A DNA stretch of 64,000 nucleotides. Source: an uncultured Prevotellaceae bacterium. GTDB lineage: Bacteria; Bacteroidota; Bacteroidia; Bacteroidales; UBA932. The translations under genes and the position numbers were made by a program. Below, one piece after another: positions 1 through 8,319 of this stretch; position 1 is the stretch's first letter, and every line of letters starts with the position of its first letter. A model generated the notes under the pieces. The model made no database searches. It saw only the letters and a list, made by a program, of their open reading frames with translations, and was not told the DNA's origin. The stretch is from contig CAMVFZ010000001.1 in assembly GCA_947166905.1 (NCBI GenBank), positions 62,001 to 126,000 on the forward strand. Direction: 5' to 3'.

Positions 1-15
1 GCATAACAATTACCG

Positions 16-1389
16 CTAATTTGAAGAATGCTTTTCAACAATAATTAGGAATGAGCCCAAATTATCATCAAACCAAGCCGTCTTGTAGTTCATATTATAA
101 TAATATTCCAGCTCGCTCATTTTGATTGTATCATTTAATAGGACAGCAGTCTTGTGATCATGTTTTATATACTCCTTTGCCGATATTGAATCTATTTTGA
201 ATGTAATAACATAATCCTTATTAATTGCGCCAAACGTGCTATCATTAATTTCACATTCATTGTTATCCTTGTCCGTTATTTTAAGGATTCTGTCTTTCAT
301 GCCAGAAAGAATATCCTTCCATTTGCCACAATCGATTAATCTGTTTATTATCTCTTTTTTCTTTTGCGACTCGTTATAATATGTGTTGTAAAAGTACGAA
401 CTAATTAAAGATCCATCGTTCTTATAATATAAGTTACTAATTGTATCTTTAGCCGAATAATAATCGACATTTAATTTATTCTTAGAGTCTTTCCTTTCTA
501 TGATAGTAACGCCGGTCTTAAACTGTCCCAGTTTTCTATCGCCTGATTTAATATCCGGAATTCTCTTTCCAAGATCCTTATTCTCTCTGAATAAGCTAAA
601 CAACTTGACACTGTTTACCTCTTTAGTATCAAGTTCCTTCTGCAACATTTTTTCTATAGTACTATGATTTAGGACGATGTCATTAAGCGAGAAATACAGC
701 GTGCCTGAATTCTCTATCTTAATATTTTCACGTTCTTTCCCGATAAAATAAAAATTATTCGGATTACTTGCCACTTCTGGAGAGTCATAAGGAGTATTGT
801 TTGCCACCTGCATTACAAGAGCGCCTGTAGGCAAATTAGGAAACATTCTAAACTGTCTTCTTCTATAAGTACTACTGGAAGGATCCGGGTTGTCTATTTC
901 TCCCTCAGAGCCCACCCAAGCATCTTTTAATTTTGTATTCTGTTTTGCATTGTCATATAAGTGATGAATAGCTGTAATAAATTTGCCTGAAGAACGTACA
1001 GTAATAACATCACCCTTTGAGACCGATATCCCCGAATCTGCCCAAAGATGAGCCGTATTATAAAGCCAATATGAGACTTCCGACTTCTCTCCTTTAATAG
1101 TAGTCACACCCAAAGCGTTAGTAGTGATGTCGCTATATGAGTACATCTTTTTTAAGGAGATGGTAAACACAAAAACCATAATGAAGAAAAGGAAAGCTGA
1201 CACAAATAGAATAAAAAGAGCTCGTATGGTCTTCTTGTTATTACTAAGAATACTATCTATCGCGCTGTACTTAGAGATATCAACATTAAGTTCCTTTATA
1301 GTGCCTTCCTGCTGATTGGAAATACTATCGGACGCATCGATTTTTGTCATCCTTTTACTTCGGGTCGATTTTTTTATTTCCTCGCTCAT
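16..1389 (-). CDS. Unrecognised single-pass membrane protein
   Basis: I do not recognise this 457-residue protein. It has a charged cytoplasmic-type N-terminus of about 55 residues, one strongly hydrophobic segment at residues 57-79, and a long polar C-terminal part that would lie outside the cytoplasm. No catalytic motif is visible. It is AT-rich and divergent from the histidine phosphatase gene at 1457, with a -7 box for each direction in the 67 bp between them. The ATG at 1389 is the first one after the promoter. The stop at 16-18 is inside the window, so the gene is complete. Function is unknown. Confidence 0.75.
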   Translation of the reverse strand: MSEEIKKSTRSKRMTKIDASDSISNQQEGTIKELNVDISKYSAIDSILSNNKKTIRALFILFVSAFLFFIMVFVFTISLKKMYSYSDITTNALGVTTIKGEKSEVSYWLYNTAHLWADSGISVSKGDVITVRSSGKFITAIHHLYDNAKQNTKLKDAWVGSEGEIDNPDPSSSTYRRRQFRMFPNLPTGALVMQVANNTPYDSPEVASNPNNFYFIGKERENIKIENSGTLYFSLNDIVLNHSTIEKMLQKELDTKEVNSVKLFSLFRENKDLGKRIPDIKSGDRKLGQFKTGVTIIERKDSKNKLNVDYYSAKDTISNLYYKNDGSLISSYFYNTYYNESQKKKEIINRLIDCGKWKDILSGMKDRILKITDKDNNECEINDSTFGAINKDYVITFKIDSISAKEYIKHDHKTAVLLNDTIKMSELEYYYNMNYKTAWFDDNLGSFLIIVEKHSSN

Positions 1390-1407
1390 AATTTAAATCG
1401 TTTTATG

Positions 1408-1415
1408 CAAAATTA
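1408..1415 (-). promoter_or_regulatory. Bacteroidota -7 box for the 16-1389 gene
   Basis: Read on the minus strand this is TAATTTTG, matching TAnnTTTG. It lies 19 bp upstream of the start codon at 1389, and it is arranged divergently with the box at 1427-1434. Confidence 0.5.
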
Positions 1416-1426
1416 AAAAAATTATT

Positions 1427-1434
1427 TAAATTTG
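1427..1434 (+). promoter_or_regulatory. Bacteroidota -7 box for first histidine phosphatase
   Basis: TAAATTTG matches TAnnTTTG and lies 22 bp before the ATG at 1457. The surrounding DNA is very AT-rich. Confidence 0.55.
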
Positions 1435-1456
1435 TGAATAAATAAGCCACAAAAGT

Positions 1457-2881
1457 ATGAGACGCCTCTTTTTCGTTCTTGCAATCACTTGCATTTCAGC
1501 TTTTTCCATTGCTGCACAAAACGGCATCGACACCACAAAACTCAAGCTGGAACAGCTAACTGTAGTCAGCCGCCACAACGTACGCGCTCCCCTACAGAAG
1601 AACGTCGATTCAACATATAATAACGTTGAATCAAAAGATATGTTGATGAAGTTTACTGTTCCTGGCAGTCACTTAACGGAAAGAGGGGCTACTCTTGAAA
1701 CAATTATGGGTATGTACTTCAGAGGCTGGCTTAAATCAGAAGGATTACTAAACGTATACAAGTACACAATAAAGCATAAACAGAATTCATATTCAATCGA
1801 CGCCGTCGAAAATAGTAGTTTCCCAAATTTTTTCTTTGCAGCTAGTCCTAGACAACGCACCGTTGCCAGTACACGAGCATTTATCTCCGGATTACTCCAC
1901 GGCATTTCAGCGCCTATTTATCATCAGGAATTAGAGTCTAAAGATCCTGATTTTCTTCCCTACTTTATAGAATATGGAATAGGAGCGAACATGGACACTG
2001 CTGCTGTAAATCTTTTCAAAAAGGTTGCTCAGCATGAAGTAGACTCCATTATTAATGTGTATAAACCAACGCTATTAAATTCATATAAAGTATTAGAAAA
2101 TGCTGTTGGCTACTCAAAATCAAAAAATGCGAAATGGCGGAAAGAGTTAACCACCACTAACTTGGAATTAGATTGGAGTAAGGATAATAAAGAGGATAAG
2201 GAAGTAGACCTAGAGTTTAGAAAGAAAACAGGCGAAATAAAAGAACCCGAAGCCAAAGGAACCCTAAAAGCCGCCAACCAGCTTAGCGATGCACTGATTC
2301 TCCAGTATCTAGAGATGGATGAGTCAAAGAAAACGGGGTTACATATTGACAATAACGACATAAAGGCTTGGCGTGCAATTGCCGACATAAAAGACATTTA
2401 CAGTAAAATCCTTTTCACAGCACCTATGGTTGCTGTAAATACGTCACATCGATTGCTATGCCAAGTAAAAATAGGAATTGAGAATAACACGTTTACCTTC
2501 CTGTGTACTCACGACACATCAATCTCTGCACTACTTACAGCACTTCAGGCAAACGAGTATTCACTCCCCGACTCACTGACAATCGAAGGCCTTACGCCTA
2601 ATGGCTGTAAGCTTTGCATAGAAAAATATAGCATGGGGAAGGAGTATTATGGAAGAGTCCGACTGCTCTATCAAAGCACCGAGCAAGTCCGCAATCTAAC
2701 GATGCTTGACTATAATGCGGATAAAGCAAAGCACTATGAAGTGCATCCCAAAGTTCAACATATCACTTTCAAAGGCCTTGAATGTAAAAATGGTTACTAC
2801 AAATGGGAAGACCTGATGAAACGCATCGACGATACTATCGCCGCCTTTGCAAAAGTAGCCAAAGGGGAAAAGCCATTTTAA
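1457..2881 (+). CDS. Histidine-type acid phosphatase (AppA/Agp-like), copy 1
   Basis: A secreted phosphomonoesterase of histidine phosphatase branch 2, the family of AppA phytase and glucose-1-phosphatase; substrate unknown. Residues 1-20 form a signal peptide. The phosphohistidine motif is R39-H40-N41-V-R-A-P45, where the family usually has RHGxRxP, so Gly is replaced by Asn. The second catalytic motif is H352-D353 in THDTS, followed by the AppA-like stretch ending in YQSTEQVRN. It is a paralogue of the gene at 5107: the first motif has identical numbering and both end in AKGE(K/R)PF. It is more AT-rich and has a longer lysine/glutamate-rich central insert around residues 230-265. The small gene at 2894 follows after 12 bp and is probably co-transcribed. 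Confidence 0.88.
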   Translation: MRRLFFVLAITCISAFSIAAQNGIDTTKLKLEQLTVVSRHNVRAPLQKNVDSTYNNVESKDMLMKFTVPGSHLTERGATLETIMGMYFRGWLKSEGLLNVYKYTIKHKQNSYSIDAVENSSFPNFFFAASPRQRTVASTRAFISGLLHGISAPIYHQELESKDPDFLPYFIEYGIGANMDTAAVNLFKKVAQHEVDSIINVYKPTLLNSYKVLENAVGYSKSKNAKWRKELTTTNLELDWSKDNKEDKEVDLEFRKKTGEIKEPEAKGTLKAANQLSDALILQYLEMDESKKTGLHIDNNDIKAWRAIADIKDIYSKILFTAPMVAVNTSHRLLCQVKIGIENNTFTFLCTHDTSISALLTALQANEYSLPDSLTIEGLTPNGCKLCIEKYSMGKEYYGRVRLLYQSTEQVRNLTMLDYNADKAKHYEVHPKVQHITFKGLECKNGYYKWEDLMKRIDDTIAAFAKVAKGEKPF

Positions 2882-2893
2882 ACAAAGTTTATC

Positions 2894-3256
2894 ATGAAAC
2901 GCTTATATGCATCCGCTATTATTGCGATAGCCACAATAATAAACGCAATAGCTCAGAGCCAGCTTCCTCACATTCCGGTCTCCACTCCAGAGCCACATAC
3001 TTCTATCTGGGAACGTTTCCTTGGATATTGCATATTTGCAGCAGTTATCGGAGGCATAGCTAGCGGTTTCAGATATATAAAAGAGCGGATTCAAGATTAC
3101 ATAGAACGCAGAAGAGCGCGCAAGATACAGCAACAAGCCCAACCGGATGACACACCTTACGGCACATACTATAATTCCAAGCATAAAAAGGTAATCATAA
3201 TGCCGCCATCAGAATCAGATGTTGACGACCAAAGCGAAACAAAGGAAGAGTCTTAG
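2894..3256 (+). CDS. Small signal-peptide/membrane protein, unrecognised
   Basis: A 120-residue protein with an N-terminal hydrophobic signal segment (residues 1-21), a short proline-rich linker, a second hydrophobic segment at about 42-60, then a basic arginine-rich region (65-80) and an acidic tail. This is consistent with a small inner-membrane protein with a cytoplasmic C-terminus. It starts 12 bp after the phosphatase stop, so it is likely in the same transcript. Its last 4 bp overlap the convergent gene at 3253. I do not recognise the family. Confidence 0.6.
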   Translation: MKRLYASAIIAIATIINAIAQSQLPHIPVSTPEPHTSIWERFLGYCIFAAVIGGIASGFRYIKERIQDYIERRRARKIQQQAQPDDTPYGTYYNSKHKKVIIMPPSESDVDDQSETKEES

Positions 3257-3915
3257 GATTTTATATGGAATAAATGTACACATACGACGTACTGCTGTTC
3301 AATCTTACGATATTGAATATACAGATAAACGCGTCCTTTTCTGGCAGCAAACCCTGACATATACTTTGCTTTTCCGTCATAAAAGCCGACGTCACCTTCT
3401 CCATCAAAGTCTATATACTCTTCTGGAAGTATTTCATTAGAAACACTTCCTCCATACTGCTCCTGAAGCAAGCCTTTGACTCTCTCATATTCAACCCTAG
3501 CATCATGCCATGAATTAGATGTCTTGACAATAACCTTCATATCGGCAGGGTCAACAATTTTTTTCACGCCAATAACGGCATCATCTACGCCATAAGCCTC
3601 CCCGTAAAAAACGAATGACTTTTCGTTTTCCTCAACATATTGATAACCACTATCAATCATAACTGAACGGACAGCAACTGCAGAGGTGTCCAAACTAATT
3701 GTCCCCATAAATAAACGAGGCATTTTTATCTCCATTTCCCTGATCAAAGCACTAATCTTCTCCATATCTGCCTCAATATCAATTGAGATAGGATTCAAAA
3801 TGTTCTTTATTAAAGTGCTGTCAGGTAAAGCTTTTCGGGATACTTTATTCCCAAGTTGAGCGCAGCAACATACACCAATCAGAGCCAGAACAAAGCTAAG
3901 CACTATCCGTTTCAT
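3253..3915 (-). CDS. Secreted protein of unknown function
   Basis: A 220-residue protein with a clear signal peptide at residues 1-19 (cleavage probably after CCAQ). The rest is a mixed alpha/beta sequence of alternating charged and hydrophobic stretches, with no motif I recognise. It follows the TPR gene by 42 bp on the same strand and is probably in its operon. It converges with the gene at 2894, overlapping by 4 bp. Confidence 0.65.
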   Translation of the reverse strand: MKRIVLSFVLALIGVCCCAQLGNKVSRKALPDSTLIKNILNPISIDIEADMEKISALIREMEIKMPRLFMGTISLDTSAVAVRSVMIDSGYQYVEENEKSFVFYGEAYGVDDAVIGVKKIVDPADMKVIVKTSNSWHDARVEYERVKGLLQEQYGGSVSNEILPEEYIDFDGEGDVGFYDGKAKYMSGFAARKGRVYLYIQYRKIEQQYVVCVHLFHIKS

Positions 3916-3957
3916 ATAGCTATTAGTTTTACGAATCTGAAAGAAGCCGTCGAATTT

Positions 3958-4938
3958 CTATTTGTTATTTATCTCTGTTTCATAGAATTTATTACACTTC
4001 TCTATAAAATCTTTGTATTTAAAATTACCATATGTATAGATATTTTCTTTTTCATAGTATGTGTTTATCTTATATAAGAACTTATAAAAATGATTATAGA
4101 CATCAAGTGTGAATTTGGTGATCTCAACCTTATTATCATAGCTTTCGCATAATTCATAACTCTTTTCAAGAGCTTCGAAGCATGCATTGTAGTATTTCCA
4201 AATATTTTCTCGTTCATCCCATATTTCGTCTTCCCATGTTTCGTAATAATAGGAGACGGCCTTTTCGTGATAAACGGCCCCTAATAATTTGTAGATAGTA
4301 CTTTCTTCGGGTTTTATTAAACTGGCCTTTTTATAGGCTGATATTGCTCCATCATAGTCATTGAACCGATATCGAAAAATACCCTCGAAAGTATATAATG
4401 AAGCATTATCAGAATCATTCTTTTCCGCTTTTTCTAGTAGTCCTAAAACTTTGTTGAATCTATTCTCTTTATCTAGCGATACAAAATAACCGAGATTAAT
4501 CCCGATTAATGCATTGAGAGGGAAAAGGACAATACCCCTTTCTAACCAATTAAAAGCTAATTCGTTATTCCCGACTTTTTCTTCACAAGTTGATAGATAG
4601 TAAAAGACATCACCATAGTTATAATACTCCAGACGGACAGCTTCACTAAAATACTTTTTAGCGGCATTATATGATTTGCACGCATGATTCGCAAGACCCG
4701 CATTATAAATCACGTAGGCTTTTTTCTTTGCCACATCTGTATTGGTTAGTGCCAAATCTGCGGCTTTGTTGAATAAATCGATTGCGTTTTGCATATCACT
4801 TTTCGAATAAGCTTCAGAAGCGCTGGCGCTATATGAATCAATAAGAGCCTCTAATTCAGGTCCTGTCATTTCCTGGGCTTGGGCTACACAAATCGAAGCC
4901 AAACACAAAACAAACTGCAAAATCAAAAATTTTTTCAT
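3958..4938 (-). CDS. Secreted tetratricopeptide-repeat protein
   Basis: A 326-residue protein with a signal peptide (residues 1-21). From about residue 35 to 235 it has recurring 34-residue helical repeats with TPR-type spacing (for example A-L-...-Y-N-A-G-L-A and the block ending YKKASLIKPEE). TPR domains act as protein-protein interaction scaffolds, here in the periplasm or at the outer membrane. The C-terminal 90 residues are tyrosine- and lysine-rich and AT-rich in codon choice. A -7 box lies at 5041-5048, giving a leader of about 95 nt. The partner is unknown. Confidence 0.75.
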   Translation of the reverse strand: MKKFLILQFVLCLASICVAQAQEMTGPELEALIDSYSASASEAYSKSDMQNAIDLFNKAADLALTNTDVAKKKAYVIYNAGLANHACKSYNAAKKYFSEAVRLEYYNYGDVFYYLSTCEEKVGNNELAFNWLERGIVLFPLNALIGINLGYFVSLDKENRFNKVLGLLEKAEKNDSDNASLYTFEGIFRYRFNDYDGAISAYKKASLIKPEESTIYKLLGAVYHEKAVSYYYETWEDEIWDERENIWKYYNACFEALEKSYELCESYDNKVEITKFTLDVYNHFYKFLYKINTYYEKENIYTYGNFKYKDFIEKCNKFYETEINNK

Positions 4939-5040
4939 ACCGGGATTATTTTTTTGCCAATTATTGCTAACCGCAGCACCGATAACACCAAGAACTATTA
5001 CAATTCAGCACATTGGGTTACAAGTGTTTTCATTACAACG

Positions 5041-5048
5041 CAAATATA
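5041..5048 (-). promoter_or_regulatory. Bacteroidota -7 box for the TPR gene
   Basis: Read on the minus strand this is TATATTTG. It is about 100 bp upstream of the TPR gene start and divergent from the box at 5088. Confidence 0.55.
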
Positions 5049-5087
5049 ATAAAACGTTTTATAGAATCCAAGTTAGTCAAATTTTTC

Positions 5088-5095
5088 TATCTTTG
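5088..5095 (+). promoter_or_regulatory. Bacteroidota -7 box for second histidine phosphatase
   Basis: TATCTTTG ends 11 bp before the first ATG at 5107, so the leader is only a few nucleotides to that ATG, or slightly longer to the ATG at 5113. Confidence 0.6.
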
Positions 5096-5106
5096 CGTGA
5101 GCTACT

Positions 5107-6411
5107 ATGACGATGTCCAAGTTGACCCGCATATTTTTATCCGTTGCCGCCGTCGTTTTTCTGGCAGCATCGGCATTGTTCGCCCAGGACTACAAACTGG
5201 AGCAAGTCACCATCGCCAGCCGCCACAGCGTCAGGGCTCCTTTGGAGAAGAACATTTCCAGGATGAGCGAAATCGTTGCCGATCCCACCTGCTGGCACAA
5301 ATGGTCGGTCCCCGGCAGCAACCTGACCCTAAAGGGCGGAGCACTTGAGGTTCTGATGGGCCAGTATTTCAAGCTCTACTATGCCCAGGAGGGCCTTTTC
5401 CTGGTTAACAACGACAGCACCGACGGCATCTACTTCGCCGCCAGTTCAAGGCAGAGGACAATAGCCACCGCCCGTTCATTCGCAGCCGGCTTTCTGCCAC
5501 TGGCCACAGTTGATATTGATTATATGCACCCCGAAGGCTCCGCCGATTCGGCATTCCTGCCGCTCCTTAACGACAGCGCCCCGGGCTTTGATGCCGATGC
5601 ATTCCAGACAGAAGCACAAAGAGAGATTACCGAGATTATTAAAGAGAACGCCGCAGATCTTAAATCTGCGTACACACTTCTTGAAAACGTTGTTGGATTC
5701 GAGCACTCCTATGTGGGCGCCCAGAAAAAACATCTGGACACCTGGATTGGCGTAGCCATCAATATCCGCCGCCCTTCAGGAGAGCGCAATGAGCCCTCGA
5801 TTATTGGCGACCTTAAGTTGGCAGACATCGCAAGCGACGCCATCATCCTCCAGTACCTTGAAGAACCGGACCTCCTGAAAGCCGGCTTCGGCCACAATCT
5901 TTCGCTGAGTGAATGGCGCACCCTATCCAGCATCAAGGACATCTATGGAAAGATTCTCTTCACCGCTCCGATAGTTGCCGTAAACGTATCCCACGACATT
6001 CTGGAGCGCATTTACCAGGAGATGAACGTTCCCGGCCGAAAGTTCTCCTTCCTATGCATGCACGACACCTCCATCCAGGCACTCCTGACCGCCCTTCAGG
6101 CGGAACCGTACATATTGCCGGAAGAGACCACCATTGAAGCCATCACCCCTATCGGCTTTAAATTCATCATAGAAAAATACGACCTCGACGGGGAAAAATT
6201 CGCCCGCCTGCGCCTCGTCTACCAAACATCGGATCAGATTCGCAACCAGACCATCCTAGACCTGGACACTTCCCCCGCCACCTTCGACCTCCGCTTCAAA
6301 GGCTTAACCCCCAATGCCGATGGTTACTATAAGTGGAACGATGTTGAGCAACGCATCCAAGCCACCCTTGCCGCCTTCTCCAAAACCGCCAAGGGTGAGA
6401 GGCCGTTCTAA
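5107..6411 (+). CDS. Histidine-type acid phosphatase (AppA/Agp-like), copy 2
   Basis: Paralogue of the gene at 1457, predicted to be a secreted histidine acid phosphatase. It has a signal peptide at residues 1-27, a phosphohistidine motif R39-H40-S41-V-R-A-P45 (Ser where the family has Gly), and the acid/base pair H319-D320 in MHDTS. AppA-like blocks follow, including VYQTSDQIRNQT. It is 434 residues, usual for the family. It is clearly more GC-rich than copy 1. The start may be M1 (5107) or M3 (5113, MSKL). A strong hairpin at 6448-6492 follows the stop. Substrate could be phytate, sugar phosphates or other organic phosphate; the sequence does not decide. Confidence 0.88.
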   Translation: MTMSKLTRIFLSVAAVVFLAASALFAQDYKLEQVTIASRHSVRAPLEKNISRMSEIVADPTCWHKWSVPGSNLTLKGGALEVLMGQYFKLYYAQEGLFLVNNDSTDGIYFAASSRQRTIATARSFAAGFLPLATVDIDYMHPEGSADSAFLPLLNDSAPGFDADAFQTEAQREITEIIKENAADLKSAYTLLENVVGFEHSYVGAQKKHLDTWIGVAINIRRPSGERNEPSIIGDLKLADIASDAIILQYLEEPDLLKAGFGHNLSLSEWRTLSSIKDIYGKILFTAPIVAVNVSHDILERIYQEMNVPGRKFSFLCMHDTSIQALLTALQAEPYILPEETTIEAITPIGFKFIIEKYDLDGEKFARLRLVYQTSDQIRNQTILDLDTSPATFDLRFKGLTPNADGYYKWNDVEQRIQATLAAFSKTAKGERPF

Positions 6412-6447
6412 GATTCATAGCATACACCATTATTGATTATCAAGCAC

Positions 6448-6492
6448 TTACGTATTTTAACTCCGAATAATTCGAGGAGTTAAAATACGTAA
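6448..6492. terminator. Perfect 17-bp inverted repeat, probable terminator
   Basis: Arms at 6448-6464 and 6476-6492 are exact reverse complements (17 bp) with an 11-nt loop. It lies 37 bp after the phosphatase stop and before the tyrS promoter. There is no clean T-run, so it may act as a structured 3' end or a factor-dependent terminator. Confidence 0.6.
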
Positions 6493-6544
6493 ATAATTGA
6501 TACTCAATTGAGATACCCGATCGGAGCTGGCATGGCGGAGATGG

Positions 6545-6604
6545 AGCGGGCGAAATGACGGGGAGGCAGCGGGCGAAATGACAGGGAGGAAGCGGGCGCA
6601 AGCG
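6545..6604. repeat. 23-bp tandem direct repeat, 2.6 copies
   Basis: Units at 6545-6567 and 6568-6590 differ at two positions; a partial third copy runs 6591-6604. The core is AGCGGGCGAAATGAC. It is GC-rich in an AT-rich intergenic region and ends about 30 bp before the tyrS -7 box. Confidence 0.75.
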
Positions 6605-6632
6605 AAATTTTGTATAAGTTTATATAAATAAT

Positions 6633-6640
6633 TATCTTTG
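6633..6640 (+). promoter_or_regulatory. Bacteroidota -7 box for tyrS
   Basis: TATCTTTG, with a TTG at 6609-6611 about 21 bp upstream as a possible -33 box. It lies 19 bp before the tyrS ATG. Confidence 0.65.
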
Positions 6641-6659
6641 CAGGATTAAAATAGGATAT

Positions 6660-7952
6660 ATGAAGAATTTTGTAGAGGAGCTCCGTTGGAGGGGCATGAT
6701 TCAGGATATAATGCCGGGGACCGAAGAAAAGCTTATGGAAGGCCCCAAGGCAGCTTACGTAGGTATTGACCCCACAGCCGATTCACTTCACATCGGCCAC
6801 CTGGTCAGTGTAATGATACTCAAGCACTTCCAGAACTGCGGCCACAAGCCCATTGCTCTGGTTGGCGGCGCCACCGGTATGATCGGCGATCCTTCAATGA
6901 AAAGTGCAGAGCGCAACCTTTTGGACGAGGCCACACTCAACCACAACGTGGCATGCCTCAAGGCACAGCTCAGCCGCTTCCTGGACTTTGACTCCGACGC
7001 CCCCAACAAGGCAGAACTCGTAAACAACTACGAGTGGATGAAGGACTACAGCTTCATCAACTTTATCCGCGACATCGGCAAGCACATCACAGTTAACTAT
7101 ATGATGGCCAAGGACTCCGTGAAGAAACGCCTCCAGCGCGACAGCAGCGAAGGCATGTCCTTCACCGAGTTCAGCTACCAGCTCATGCAGGGCTATGACT
7201 TCTACTGGCTCTGGAAAAACAAAGGCTGCATCCTGCAGTTCGGCGGCTCCGACCAGTGGGGCAACATCACCACCGGTAACGAGCTCATCCGCCGTATGGA
7301 CGGAGGCGAGGCCTACGCACTCACCTGCCCTCTTATCCGCAAGGCCGACGGTACCAAGTTCGGCAAGACAGAAAAGGGAAACATCTGGCTTGACGCAGAA
7401 AAGACCAGTCCCTACGAGTTCTACCAGTTCTGGCTTAACGTAGCCGACGAAGACGCAGAATCCTACATCAAGATCTTCACCCTTCTTGACAAGGAAACCA
7501 TCGACGCCCTCATCGCCGAGCACCGCGAGGACCCCGGCCAGCGCAAGCTCCAGAAGGTTCTTGCAAAGGAACTCACCGTAATGTGCCACGGCCAGGCAGA
7601 ATACGACAAGGCCGTTGCCGCATCGCAGATGCTCTTTGGCAACGCCACCTCAGAGGCCCTCAGAAGCCTTGACGAGCGCACCTTCCTGGCCGTATTCAGC
7701 GGCGTTCCCAGCGGCACCCTCAGCAAGGCCGACCTCCCCTGCAACATCCTTGACCTGCTTGCAGTAAAGACCAACCTCTTCCCTTCTAAGGGCGAAGCCC
7801 GCAAGATGGTTCAGGGCGGCGGAGTAAGCATCAACAAGGACAAGGTGACCGACATTGCCTACGATGTAACAGAAAAGGACATCATCGACGGCAAATACAT
7901 ACTTGCACAGAAAGGCAAGAAGAACTACTTCCTCATTCACATAGAAGCATAA
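6660..7952 (+). CDS. tyrS: Tyrosine--tRNA ligase
   Basis: Class I aminoacyl-tRNA synthetase charging tRNA-Tyr in the cytoplasm. The ATP-binding HIGH motif is at residues 44-47 and the KMSKS-equivalent K233-F-G-K236-T is present. The tyrosine pocket block around [11 protein letters not shown] and GGSDQWGN is intact. The C-terminal 70 residues form an S4-type RNA-binding domain. The length of 430 aa is typical. rbfA starts 1 bp after its stop, so the two are co-transcribed. Confidence 0.97.
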   Translation: MKNFVEELRWRGMIQDIMPGTEEKLMEGPKAAYVGIDPTADSLHIGHLVSVMILKHFQNCGHKPIALVGGATGMIGDPSMKSAERNLLDEATLNHNVACLKAQLSRFLDFDSDAPNKAELVNNYEWMKDYSFINFIRDIGKHITVNYMMAKDSVKKRLQRDSSEGMSFTEFSYQLMQGYDFYWLWKNKGCILQFGGSDQWGNITTGNELIRRMDGGEAYALTCPLIRKADGTKFGKTEKGNIWLDAEKTSPYEFYQFWLNVADEDAESYIKIFTLLDKETIDALIAEHREDPGQRKLQKVLAKELTVMCHGQAEYDKAVAASQMLFGNATSEALRSLDERTFLAVFSGVPSGTLSKADLPCNILDLLAVKTNLFPSKGEARKMVQGGGVSINKDKVTDIAYDVTEKDIIDGKYILAQKGKKNYFLIHIEA

Positions 7953-7953
7953 C

Positions 7954-8301
7954 ATGGACGCACCCGCATCAACCCGCCAGCTCAAAGTAGCCCGCGAGAT
8001 TCAGAAAGACATGGCGGAGATTATCCGCAGCAAAGGCATGGCACACACCGCCGGAGCCATGGTCACCGTGAGCGAGGTGCGCGTTAGCCCGGACCTGGGC
8101 CTGGCCAAGGTGTTTGTAAGCATCTTCCCTTCTGCCAAGGCAGAAGAGGTAATGAAGATACTTGAATCCAACGTAAAGGTTTACCGCGGGGAACTCGGCC
8201 GCCTGGTAGCAAAGCAGTTCAGGATTGTCCCTGAGCTTGTTTTCCTGCTTGACTCTTCATTGGATTACGCAGAGCACATCGACGACCTCCTGAAGAAATA
8301 G
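7954..8301 (+). CDS. rbfA: Ribosome-binding factor A
   Basis: A 115-residue 30S maturation factor with a KH-like fold. Recognisable features are the N-terminal R-Q-L-K-V-A-R-E-I-Q motif, the central VSEVRVSPDLGLAKVFVS strand and the C-terminal VPELVFLLDSSLDYAEHID block. It is translationally close to tyrS (1-bp gap) and followed 18 bp later by an ABC permease gene. Confidence 0.95.
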   Translation: MDAPASTRQLKVAREIQKDMAEIIRSKGMAHTAGAMVTVSEVRVSPDLGLAKVFVSIFPSAKAEEVMKILESNVKVYRGELGRLVAKQFRIVPELVFLLDSSLDYAEHIDDLLKK

Positions 8302-8319
8302 CCGCACCGGCCCAAAATA

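Noticed and set aside
6545..6604. CRISPR array from 23-bp repeats
   Set aside because: Units are directly adjacent with no spacers and no cas genes nearby.
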